64,000 nt of DNA from Erythroxylum novogranatense. Its lineage: Eukaryota > Streptophyta > Magnoliopsida > Malpighiales > Erythroxylaceae. Shown in pieces: positions 38,101 to 50,165 of this stretch. The position numbers and the translations under genes are program-made. A model generated the notes under the pieces. The model worked only from the letters and a program-made list of their open reading frames with translations, had not been told where the DNA came from and made no database searches. Location: NCBI GenBank assembly GCA_029891385.1, contig CM057225.1:76657887-76721886 (forward strand), read 5' to 3'. The stretch's first letter is position 1; the number at the start of each line of letters is the position of its first letter.

Positions 38101-38927
38101 ACAGAAGATACATCTTCCATTATAAAGACCATAACTTTCAGTCTAGAAGTTCGAAAATTTCATACTATATATTGTTGGAAATCTGAAAGAAACCTACAAT
38201 TTATAAAAGATACATTTGCCTAAATCATCCTAGATTAATCTAGATTTTCCCTCGATTACAAAACATGAATTTTTACATTCATCTAATGTACTACACCCAG
38301 TTCTCAACTTCATGAAAAATTTTAAGATTTTTAAAGAAATAATTTAAATGCAATGTCTTCATAAGAAATGTATTCATATGTTTCTATTTTAATACAAATT
38401 AGGAATTATCTCGTTTGGATAACTAGAGAAAAAGTTGTACCTAAAATACTGAAACGTACTCTGTGAACATTTTCAAGATCAACCACCCATTTTGTTTCAC
38501 AATCTTTCTTTAACACAACTCATACCATGATCACCTTTTCTACTTCATTTAGTCCTCATTCTCAACTTCATTTCAAATCAATATCAACCATGAAGAAATT
38601 ATAATCCATGATTATTCATAAACACCGATAACAGAACATACACATATGTACATATTCTTCATCAATTTACTACACATACTCAACTTCATTTTTGTTTTCA
38701 CTTTGCTTCTAGCTTTCACCTTAATTCTTCCCATTTCAAAATCTCTTGTCTACCAAATCACCAAAGCAAAACATGAATTAATCCACATTTCCCATTCACT
38801 ACTTTACTCTTGCCTATCATTTCTAATTCAAGAATTTTCATCCATTTGTTCTTTACTTATGATTAATTACCAAAATTTCTCATTTTCAGTTCTAACTTCT
38901 AAGAAACTTTCGGGGTTCAACATTAAT

Positions 38928-41370
38928 CTTGTAACTTAAATAATTCAATTGAAAGTCTCAAAAATTAGGATTGGACACTTTAGGAATGTAAGAAAAGCAA
39001 CATTTCCATTTGCATGTCCATTGTCTACCATATAGTTGTGAACCACTTGCTAGCTGAAGTTGAAAGAAAAGGAAAGGCTGAGTAAAAATGAGTACAAATT
39101 ATAAAAGCAAACAAAAGAAAAAAGATTAACATCAAACATGTCTGACAACCAGGGATTGAATCTGACGTCACCATCCCAAAAGCAACGAAGCAAGATGACA
39201 CCTCACATTTGCAATCTCTTGTGTTGTGTGACACAGAGTAGTAACTAAAAAGTAGAATCAAAGGCAAAGAATCAACCTTGTAAGGATCCCGACTTGATCA
39301 GGATCATCCAAAGCCAGATTGTTGGGTTAACTTCATCCATGTTTGATCGTGATGTATGACTGTTTAAAGTAGTCAAATACATGACAAGAACTCGAACTTT
39401 TTGCTCGACTCCCAAGGAACATAGTAATACTTATGTCCTAACAATAACATGCTCTAATCTCGCACACTCACACACACATATATATTTAGTCATAAAAAAA
39501 CCCTCTCATTGTCCACCCATCACTCATAGTATTGTCTAGATATCTTCATATATCCTCTCAAGCTTCACTTTTCTTATCTTGCCTTTTCTCTCTCTTTAAT
39601 TATTGGCGTTAAACCCTTTTTAGGAACTGAGAATTGCTATTGATTTTTCTTTAAATGGATTTACAGTGAGGCCTTACAAATCGGATACACACTACTTCAT
39701 TAAATGTATGTGGTTATTAACCACAAAAAAAGAAAAGAAAAAACTTCAGACAAGAGCTCATCATTCTCATCTAATTGATGAAGCCTCATGCGATTGTAGT
39801 GTGCAGGACGCCTTCAACATATGTAATCCAAACATTAATACATAGGATTTAAACACACAATTTTTTTATGTGGGTAGAAGAGCAAGCAAATGATAGGATG
39901 TGTTTGTTTGCTACTCACAACCAAAGAAGTAACCAACGTGTTTAAGGAAGAGTTGAGAGAGGTTTAAGTGAAGAGAGAATTCTTCACTTCACAAACTCAC
40001 AAGAGAAGTTCATGACATTTACATGTAGTAGGGAAAAGCGTCATAGAAAAGATATAAATTGCAAAGCACACTAATTAAGATTGCAATTGTGATGATGATT
40101 TTGTTCACAAGTTTTCCATTGCGGGTGCAGTAAGTGCCATATAAGTTGTAATGAAGTGCCACACATAAGTTGATGTAAAGTAGCAGTAACAACTTTCATA
40201 AATGAAACATGAAAGACAAAGCTAGTCAAACCTCAGTCCATTAGTAAAATATATCTAATCCATATAACTAAACATGTAGTCCCAATATCATTGCATCAAC
40301 TGAACATATATTACGAGAACCCACATGTGGAGGCGAGTAAACATGGTTAGCATTCAAAGTAAATCATCAACAACATTCTTCGGTATAAGAGATCAACCAA
40401 TCATATGAAAGTCTAATAAGAACAACAACTGAAACCAATACAGGGGATTTACCTTAAATGTAGATCTCCTTAAATAAGAATTTTTTCTAACAGGAATAAC
40501 AACTAAAATCTACGATAGAGAAAAAGTCAGTTTATAAACTATGTAATTTGAAGACAAAACTACATATATTGATTCATCAGATTTAAACCACATATGATAT
40601 CAAACCATTTGATGCTAATGATGTGTCATCAATTGTCCAAAGACACGAGATTCTTTAAGACTACAAGCTCCAAACTCATCCATTTAACTGTACAATATAA
40701 TAACTTTATTTTAAGGGAAAGGAAGTCGATCAATCTTCATATGGAAGATTGAAGATGCAGACTCAAAGATAAAAACTACCGAGTGAAAAGTCAAAAAACA
40801 TATAGCCTTATTCTGATAGTGAGATAGTGAGTATGATACCTGGAGACCCTACTCCTATAACCAACAACCCCATTTTTTCAAACACATACATATGATAAAG
40901 TAAAAACAGAGGAACTTAAAATGACAAAGGTTAGTCTGCCAAACCATAATTACATGTTAAAGCCATATGAAAATCGATTGTAGAACCACGTTATAGTTTA
41001 GGTTTATAGGCTGATGAAACTGACCATGCCCACTTTCTCAATAACCAAGAAAAGAATCGAAGTTCCATGAACCCAAATTGAAGAACCAAAAATGCCCAAT
41101 AGGAATCCGCATAAGCAAACAACTAAATGCACAATAACCTCAACCCATGATCAGAATCCAAATAAAAACCAAAGATTAGGGAAGAGAAAGGCACAACAAG
41201 AAAGTGTAACAGTACAAGATCGAGGGACTAACCCACGACACTGGAGAAGAAGCTTTGGGAGGGAGGATCGAAGAAGTGGAAGACGTCGAAGAAGGAAGAG
41301 TTTTGGGAGGGTTAAATTTGAGAAGATAAAAGTTGTCTTTGAATATTTATTCTCAGAATAGATAAAGATA
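38928..41370. other. unassigned intergenic DNA
   Basis: No coding gene recognised. On the minus strand, 41350-41210 looks like a pyrimidine-rich 5' leader with CTTCTTC runs, perhaps the leader of a lost gene or of the Harbinger-type end at 41380-41518. The basic frame at 41092-41361 (+) is the complement of that leader and is not convincing. Confidence 0.35.
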
Positions 41371-41379
41371 GCTATGTAT

Positions 41380-41518
41380 TGGTTTTACCTATTCTGCAAA
41401 TTTTAATAATAGTTATTCCAGATGATTCCCTATTCTATGTTTGGTTTTTAACCAAACACAGGTTTAATAATATGCTAGGAATAAGGTGGGAATAGAATAG
41501 CTATTCCCTTATACCAAA
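41380..41518. mobile_element. Harbinger-type terminus or MITE fragment
   Basis: On the minus strand it begins GGGATGTTTGGTATAAGGG and continues with GAATAGCTATTC and repeated CCAAACA and GGAATAG boxes. This is the same grammar as the right end of the Harbinger at 34850, and both have a TTTTTAAACCAAA-type inner box. I could not find a matching opposite end, so the size and the exact class are open. Confidence 0.45.
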
Positions 41519-41525
41519 CATCCCG

Positions 41526-42719
41526 TTAGTTTTTGGGTGCCCCCACATATATGGCATGGGACTCACAAAAATTAATAAAATAATGCCACCTATATTTTTC
41601 TTAACAGATGGTTGACAGAGATGTTAGGTCAAACTCATTTTTAAAGTTAGTGAAATGTTAGGGTTCCTTTTCTGCACTGTTTTGTTTAAAATCTTAGGGT
41701 CTAATTTGACCCATTTGCTTAAGAATATTCAATCTTTACTTATTTTGTAATTAAATATGCAAGCTTAATTATGATGGTTATCGAACTTTTAGAATTACTA
41801 TGATATATTTGAACTCTTGTGTCACATATAATTATAATTTTCTTAATCTTTGAAGATATTACTAGGCATGCAACATTAAATATTATTACATGAACCTTTT
41901 TATTTCACTTTTCAAGTGTTTTAAATTTTGAAAATTAAATTTGACTATATAAACAAATTAATATGAAAAACATGTGAAGACTCTAACTTATAGAACTTGG
42001 GACTAACCAATTTGGTCTAAGTTTGAAATACTCTACTATAAACCACAATCCAAAGACCGATTACATAATGCTTTGGAATCTAAGGACTACAAAAGGTGTA
42101 GAGAATGCTACTTAGAAAATAAAGTTCACTTAATTAAAAAATTAAAATGGGCTAGAGAGAGAATTTCCAACATCTCTTTAATCGGTCTAGCATCATCATC
42201 CCACAATAAAACAAGATTTGGGAAGATCTGATAGTACGCAGCCAGATCCTTATGTAGTAGAGAGGCTATTTTCAGTAGATTCATATGCAGATGTGACAAT
42301 AAAAGAGTGATGCAGGTTAAAAGAGTAAATAAGTAAAACTAGCACGTTAAATCATTATGTAAACAAAATTACAATAAATACATAAATAAATAAAAATAAA
42401 ATATAACTTGACTTTTTTAAAAAATATTTTAAAACTAAAATATACCGAAATATAACATCTCTTTATCTTTAGAAAAGCACCAATACCCAGATGATAAGAG
42501 AATAATAAAACATCAAAGAACTCGACTTTGAATCGTACAAAATACAAAAACCAAAACAAAAATGAACATGCAGTTCTAATCAGTCTAGCATACAATTCGT
42601 TAAACTGCTCTGCAAACTTGAATTTATGTCCTTTGTTAGACTTTAACTTTTGCTCCTATTTTTCTCACTTATTGCCCCCAATCTTTTTTTTTAACCATTA
42701 ACGGTAATGGAACAATAAG
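41526..42719. other. unassigned AT-rich intergenic DNA
   Basis: No gene, terminal repeats or tandem array seen. Short frames on either strand lack motifs. Confidence 0.35.
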
Positions 42720-45480
42720 TCCTTAGCAACCTCTCAGCCCTTCCTTCCATTGATCTACCTAACACTTTGCCTCACTTGGACCACGCTTTCCCCCTTTTCC
42801 CTAGCTCTAGACTATATGAGAAGGTAACTAAGATCCACCCTTAAAAGATAGCGTATAACAAGGTGGTCAGGGACCTTAATTGTTTCAACAAAATTTGCTA
42901 TATTGCTCCTACAAATCCTATAGCTCCAGTTAGGCCTCCATTTGAAGTGCTATAAATGGGGAAAAGGAAATGACAAACCTCCCTAGTTGACCACTTCCTT
43001 CATAAGCGTCTTCTAATGGTGCAACAATAGGAAACTGCTAATTGGGACTTGAAAATGTAATGGTCATTGAAGATTTTTTTAATCTTTAGGGTCAACTTGG
43101 AGGATACTGTACAAAAGATAATGGATTTGGCCACTTCCTTAATAAATGTCTTCCAATGGTGCAGCAATGGGCAACTACTAATTGACAAAAACATGATATT
43201 TGAAATTTAATGGTTAATGAAGATTATTTCTTCATCTTTAAGTTCAATTTGGAGAATATTGTACAAAAGATGATGGATTTGGGTCCCTTGCATATTTAGG
43301 GGATGCCCTTACTTTCCAAGAACTAGAGTGCTAGCTCCTCCTTAAATAAGACCAAACTAAAAACCATACCTTCTTGGGAAAACATCTATAAAGTGCCATT
43401 AGAGTATTGGTCATTAGAAGGCCTGAACTATATTGTTAATTCCTTGGGAAAACCTTTCAATCTTGATGAGAACATGGTGATCCTAAAATGCATTGGTTTT
43501 GTCATATTTATGCTAAAGTAGAGCTAAGTAAAGAGTTGCCTAACATCAAAATAATGAGGCTAAACAAAGTAGGACAGATGGTGGAGGACTCCATAAAAGT
43601 TTCTTATATGTGGAAACCAAAGAAAAATAACTAGATGATGGTTTGGATAGTCAAGAATAAAGAGACTCAGTCCACTAATGTAAAGGATATAAAGGGAAGT
43701 AAATTAAGTTTGTCCCCCTACTTGTTAATGATGTTTAGGACAAGATGCTCCTTAAATGGGGGAAACAATACACATGGTTATAGCAAAAGCTTTGTTAAAA
43801 GAAGCAGTCAAAGGTACCCTGAAAATAGGAGATATACTCTTACAACTACAACTGCTGATGTTACTCACTCCAACAATGTAGAAATCGCTAGTGGAGCACA
43901 AGTAACAATCACTAGTGGAGCACAAGTACCTACCATAGTTGGCATCATAAGAAACCTCACTTCCTCCCTAAGAAAAGAGTAAGGTAAACATCTTTACCGT
44001 AGTGACTTATAATTGATCACTTGACCCCTGTACTTGTAAGAGTAAACTTAAAAGGAAAAGAAAAAGAAAAAAATTAGTTCTTCTTCTACTCCATAAATCT
44101 GCTTGTTTGTAATATTAAAGGCTTGAATAGCCCAAATAAATGTATTGAACTTAAGAATTTATTATGCCTAGAGAAGCCTTATTTTGTTGGTCTTGTAGAA
44201 ACCAAAATAAAGAGAGATCATCTTCAAAAAGATCTCTGGTTTTTGGCCAAGGGATGCACAACACTTAACAATCATGATGCTCGCTTTAATGGAAGACTAA
44301 TCATTTCATTTGATCTTTCAATATTCCAATCGATTAGATGGTATTTATTTGACCAATTTATTCACTATGAAGTTCTAAACTTACAAACTTAATCTCTATT
44401 GCTCATTATGGTGCTTTATATTTTTGATTAGGAGTTCAACATAAAGCAATTATGGAATAACCTAGAATCCCTAAATTCTAGGTCTATGCTTTGGCTACTA
44501 CCTGGAGACTTTAATTGCATTTATCTCTGCTAGAAGTTCAAGGAAATGGGAAGAAAATGAGGATCAATATAGATGAATTACGTTAGCTGACTAAGGAATT
44601 TGAGCTAACAAAATAGTATTATATAAGAAATAATTTTCCCTAGAATAATAAATAATTTGGAAGCTAATTCTTACATAAAAAATTTGATAAATGCCTAGTG
44701 AACTCTACATTGCTATCTACTTAACCCCTCAACTTTGCTAACTTTGGTAATCATCTCACTCTAATCATACCATGATTCTCATATAAACTAATGAAGTAAT
44801 GTTCATAAGGAAATCTCCTTCTTGATTCTTTAACTCTCTATTAAAGCACTCATATTTTAGGGAGGTAGTTACTAAAGAAGTAAGTCTTGAAGCTAAAGGC
44901 TCATATGCTTACAAATGCATGCAAAAGCTAAAGGTTATTAGGTCTAAGCTTATCAACATACAAAAGGTAAATATTAATCTAATGTTCCTAAAGAAAAATG
45001 AGGCACCTGATTCACTTAATAAATGTTAAGAGTAGCTAGCTCTAAATCCCTATAATACTTCACTCAAAAGAATGTGAGATTATTGAGATGAGGAGATATA
45101 TGTCTACATTAGAAAATTACAACTCACAGTTAATGTAAAAATTTTGAATAGTAATTAATAGATGCAATAATTGGAATATAAAAATTAAATCTTCTTATTC
45201 TCCAACCTTGAAAACCATTTTAATGACCAAGGAATTATTGAGGAATGAATTTACTAATCTCATTAAAGACGGTAAGCAAACTAATTCCTAGTTTGATATA
45301 TAATTAGACATCTTTTGGCCCTTTCTATAAATTACAAGATATGGAATGTCTCAAACCTATCATTGGTAAGAAAGCAACAGTAGCAGATGCACTAATTAAC
45401 AAGTAGATATTCATACAAAACTCTATCCTTAGACCTATTTGTGAAGAAATAAATCAAACCAGCTTCAATGAAGGGGGAAG
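42720..45480 (+). pseudogene. LINE (L1-type) retrotransposon relic lacking most of its reverse transcriptase
   Basis: The first half is a broken ORF1 of the plant LINE type: LVDHFLHKR, then IYKVPLEYWSLEGLNYIV, GKPFNLDE, SKELPNIK and IKVSYMWKPKKN, spread over frames. The endonuclease then starts with NIKGLNSPNKCIELKNLL, keeps YFVGLVETK and, in another frame, WLLPGDFNCI, the apurinic-endonuclease-like signature. Near 45260-45480 a zinc-binding C-terminal-like piece (IKDGKQTN, then ATVADALINK) follows without the palm domain between. The element is therefore internally deleted and has many stops. No clear poly-A tail or target duplication was found, so the outer limits are approximate. Confidence 0.75.
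42982..43268 (+). repeat. tandem duplication of about 140 bp inside the LINE ORF1
   Basis: Two diverged copies (about 42982-43125 and 43126-43268) share ACCACTTCCTTMATAARYGTC, ATGGTGCARCAATRGG, GTACAAAAGATRATGGATTTGG and AATGGTYA-TGAAGATT. It disrupts an ORF already broken by stops. Confidence 0.75.
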
Positions 45481-45757
45481 ATTGTATTGATTAGAATTTT
45501 TTTTGCATAAGTAAAATTGTATTAATAAATTAAAAAGAAAGTTACATATGAGATCAAGAATAATTAGTAGGTCATGTAGTGACGACATTTAGAGGATAAA
45601 GCTCAGTTACATCCACAACATCATTTAGAGGCAAACATAATCATTTCAGCTAGTAGAACGACAACGTATGGAACGAGAGTCACAAAATCTTACTATTGCC
45701 ATTAGACGAAGAGTTACAAATTTGGAAAGTTTAGAACACACACAATTCCTACAAAAT

Positions 45758-48700
45758 TGTTGGATTGAAAAAAGAAAGCATGCTATATTTGGAGAAACGG
45801 TAGATTTCAAAACTTTTATGAAATCATTTTTCCAGCGGAAGCAACAAATCCAAATTATCATGCTAATCTATACATGATATGGTATAAGGATAATAAAACC
45901 ATAAACAAGATGAGGAGTATTAGTGACTCCTTTGCTACAGCTTTAAATCCTCGCTGCGCTATCCTCTCCTTCTTCTTGTATCCAAATCCATTGCCTTTGA
46001 ATCTTTTCCTTTAGCAATCTATATTCTCCTTGTTGTTGTATCCTTAATCAATTTGATTTACGAGTTGTTCTTCAAGGACAAATAGGCTAACAAAATCCTT
46101 TGGTGGGAAAGGAGAAGAAATGTTTGGAGGAGATTTTCTTAGAAGAAGATGAAAAAAAATGAAACTCTTTCACTTGGTAATTTCGGTTCACACTTGCATG
46201 AAAGGAGAGAGTGTGACTAAAAACATGCAAGAAGACTTTCTTACACTATAAAATTTGGTTATGCATGGAATGGAAAAAGAGAGAGGCATCCAATGCATCA
46301 CTTCTTTCATTAATCAATCATACAGCAACCAATAAATGAGACTCTCTTCATTTATCTTTAAAATGGCTATATGAAAAGACCAAAACCTAAAATTGAATTA
46401 TCAATTTCGGTTTTTGTAAGAAGAAAGAAGGAAGATGGTCCATCCAATGTACATCTTTCTTCTTTAATCTAATGAATGCAAATAGGTTACATGTTAACAT
46501 TAAAAGATAACCATTAAACCATTTAATGGTAAGTTCATAACTCCATTTAATGATGATAAACCATAATAAAGACCATCTTTATTTTAGCATTTTAATGTCA
46601 AATGTGCAGCTGCACATTTAACCTAAGAAAATCGAAATTGCTACTTCTCTCTTTAAAAAATTTGTTTTACTGTAATGAATCTAATTAATTACATTAAACC
46701 AAAATCTAGCCCATTTCTAAATGTACATTTGGGCTTCTAATTAACCATTAATTAGAGCAAGCCCAATATTCAATTATGGGCTTCTAAAACCTCCATTTAT
46801 ATTTCTTACTTAGCTTGATAACCTTCCTTAAAGCCAAGTGCAGAATCTTATTAGACTTTGATAATTTAAGCTCTAATAAGCTCAGAATTAATTTAAGCTC
46901 ATTAGAATTAATTCTAGCTTATTAACTAAATGTCATTCCACTAAAGATAATTAGTTGAATTTTTGGATTATTAAGTATTATGAGAATATATATTTCATGT
47001 TCAATTGCAAACCCTATTTAGAACCTTATTATAGTTATCCGCACAACAAAGGGTAAAATTACCGTTTTGCCCTTATGTTGGTTTTTCCTTTTAGATCTCC
47101 TGTTTTACATTATATGGTGATTAACACATAAAATCTCATCTTGATGTCAGGACTTGATGGGTAGCTAGTCCATCAAACTATTGGGGACAATTTAATCACC
47201 AAATCTCCTTAAAACATCTAGAAGTGATGATAGCACTATAAACTTTTATTTTGAGTGAATGTTCCCTGATACATGTTTCAATTAATAATTCCAACATGCA
47301 GATACTGGATTAATATTCTATAAAAATCCATTATGATCATATCAAGAATTATAATGAAACACATATGAGTTCACCTATTGGGCCCCAAATTTGTTTTTCT
47401 TGAAGTTATTAAGTATGAATTAAATTGATTTATGATTTATGGCATAGTTTGATTTTGTTGAAAGTATTAGTGGAAATTTGGATTTAATTGAATTTAGTAG
47501 GGAATAAATGTTTATGGAAGAGTAAAAATGTTTAAGGGCAAAATGGTCAAGGCACTTGAGTTAGAATGGTTTAGGCTAAGCATGGAGGGGCATTTTAGTC
47601 ATTGCCCTATCTTGTAGGTTTAAGGACTTAAAGAAAAGAAAGAAAGGAAAAATAGAAGAGAAAGAAGAAGAAGAGGGTCGGCAGTGAGAGGAGAAGAAGA
47701 AGAGAAAAAGGGCATGCTCGGTTTGTCGATTTTTAGAGGATCGAAGCATTCTTCAGGTTTGTTTAACTCTTCTACTCTTGTTTAGGTTGAATCTAACCTT
47801 AGTTTTGCTTGGAATGAGTAGAAATCGATGGAGTTAGGGTTTATGGGAAAGATTTGTAGATTTTCATGAGTGTTGTGTTTGTGGGTGATTTTGATATTAG
47901 AAATGAAGTATTAGAGGTGTTTTAATGTTTAGATGTGTTTATAATTGAAAGATGGGAGGATTATGGTTGAGAAAAGTGAAAAAAATGAGTTTCGGGAGGT
48001 TTACGCCGTCGCACGTCGCAACCTGCAGATGTGTTCGTCATGGCCTTGGCCTTCGTCATGACGTGCTCCGCTTCTCGTCGCGTGAATCGACCAATTTCCT
48101 GCTGTGACATGCTTCGGTATTTTGGGCATAACTTTTGATGTAGATGTCCAAATGAGGTGATTATTTTTGCGTTGTAAAATAGAGACATAGGGATACAAGT
48201 TTCATGAAGAAATGAAGTTCTGAATCAGTCTCTAAGAATCTTTAAATTTGGATGGAAGTTGAGTATGAAATTTTTGTTTCAGTTTTGGTTGTAGTTTGAA
48301 TGGTTAAGGTTTGATTTTCCGATTTCTACACCAAATTGATTTGGATTTTGTCTATTTGATTAAGGAAATCAAGATAGGCAAGAGGACCAAGAGGCTCAAG
48401 AGGAAACTTATTCCTAGGCAAGAACAAGCAGGAAATCAGGTGGGTTCATGTTTATAATAGAGTAATTAAGTATTCATTGTTTAGTTCAAACCAAGCAAGA
48501 TCTCATGCACTTACATTACATCATCCATAATCGCATTGCATACTACCATGAATGATTATATTCTGCATTCTAATTTGCATTCATGATTATTATCAAGATT
48601 TTCACAAAGGAGTGTTCTCCTTTCACGAATACAAGTACATGAATTCAAGTTTTACGAAATACAAGACAAGCAAGATTACAAGCAAGTTTACAAGCAAGTG

Positions 48701-50075
48701 CCAGTTTGGCAAACAAGTTTATAAGAACATGAATTATGCATACTTATGTGGGTTTGTGGTGTCCCTCACGATAGTCAAGTGCACATTGACTCATGAAAAG
48801 GCTTCTCCCGCCTGCCCGACTGTGGCACAGGGTTTCTCACAAGGATTCCCTCACGAAACTACGTCTACACATCAACATTTCGATGGCATGTGTAGTACGT
48901 CACGAACCCGGGACACCCAAACCATCATGTTATGTGTTATGATTTGTTATGTGCCATGCATCATGATTTGTTCAAGAATCAAGCATTTTTCAAGACAAAG
49001 ACATATACATGATCAATGACTATGATTTCAGCAAGTATCACGGCAATGAGATATTTTGAATACTTTTGCTTATTGCTATATTATAAATATGTTCCCACGA
49101 GCTTTATATCTCACCCCCTCTAATCTCCCCCATACAGGTGACGAGCCAGAGATCGATTGAGTCACGAGTTTCGGCAGCACTCCCGTTTTCATTTCATTAT
49201 GTTTGTTTATTTTCAATGTTATATTTTGGAAAACAAGACTTTAGTTACATTTCAAGTATCATTGGTTCAAGAGTGTTTTAGATTTTTGGCTCTTGAATTC
49301 AAAGTTGTAAATTTTTTTGAGATATTACCTTTTGGAACATGAATTACGGATTTGGATATGTTTTAGAGCATGAAAGTAAGTTTTGAGTTTATTCACGATG
49401 GGTCCATTGAACTTCCGATGGTCTCCTTTCTAAACTGTTACATTTGCATGTTTCACCTTGTTTATTTAAAGCAGGCCCATTAATCTTCCGCGGGTCTTTT
49501 CCTTAAAAGTATAAGTAGCATGTATTACGCCACACTCTCATGTCCGATGTTGGGCTCCGACAGCGGGGTCTAACATCACCACTCATCAAGATTGTGGTTC
49601 ATAATAAGCGAATGCTTAAGTTGTATGTTTTAAGATTAAAGTAACGACCCACTTTATTCTTAAAAACATACCTGATTCCTGATTTATTTAATAGTGTCAT
49701 TATCAATAGTCTACTACTATCATGATATGAAACTCATCATTTCCTGTAATTAAACTCCTTTACTTATATGGAGATAAATCGCAACACTACAATTTAAACC
49801 ATAATCAAACGACTAACTTGATTATTCAACTGTGAATCAATTAATTTAGATTCTTATAATATACATGTTTCTCATATATCTCTATGTATATGTATATTAC
49901 TTACAAAAGAATATTGGTACCTTTTGACCAGATATATAACGCTCACATAGATAAAACCAAACTTTTTTGTTTTATTAATAATAAATATTTTCATTACAAA
50001 ATTGTAACTGAAGAAAATAAAGTTACATGTAAATACACTTACTTTCCAGGGTACTATATTTACGTAACTCCAACA
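45758..50075 (-). mobile_element. Copia-type solo LTR, about 2.1 kb without the inserted LTR
   Basis: In its own direction it starts TGTTGGAGTTACG and ends TCAATCCAACA. The flanks are AAAAT on the left and AAATT on the right, so the duplication is imperfect or shifted by one base. The piece GCTTCCGCTGG near the 3' end is common in plant copia LTR tails. It is interrupted by 47371-49575. The class is inferred, not proven. Confidence 0.6.
47376..49575 (+). mobile_element. solo LTR, 2200 bp, inside the copia-type LTR
   Basis: Starts TATTGGGCCCCAAAT (a changed TGTTGGGCCCCGAAT) and ends GGGGTCTAACA, with TCACC at 47371-47375 and 49576-49580. It carries a GC-rich cassette (about 47998-48105), then GGGCATAACTTTTGATG and GATACAAGTTTCATG boxes. 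Predicted splicing: donor after 47756, acceptor before 48365, microexon 48365-48439 ending CAG|GTGGGT, hairpin 48865-48895, weak stem 49099-49113, acceptor CATACAG ending 49137. Confidence 0.9.
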
Positions 50076-50165
50076 AAATTAGGGTTTGGGAAGAGGATTT
50101 CTGATCACAGCAGGAGAAGGTGCTACAACATATGCAAAGAGAGGATCTTCGAGAATATTGATAGG

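Larger units (their letters stand above)
34916..38922 (-). mobile_element. solo LTR, 4007 bp
   Basis: In its own direction it starts TGTTGAACCCCGAAAG and ends GGTGCCCAACA. TTAAT flanks it at 34911-34915 and 38923-38927. It contains ~200-bp U3 phrases (starts near 37571, 37372, 37170), a 0.4-kb minisatellite, a TATAAAA box (36577-36571), a donor after 36257, a ~68-nt microexon 36095-36028 ending AAG|GTGGGT, a degenerate hairpin near 35584-35612, a perfect GAGCT/AGCTC stem-loop (35306-35293) and a CTACAG acceptor ending at 35269. No coding capacity. Confidence 0.9.

Noticed and set aside
41092..41361. Basic 89-residue frame on the + strand
   Set aside because: Composition follows purine-rich DNA; the opposite strand looks like a pyrimidine-rich leader. 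No motif.
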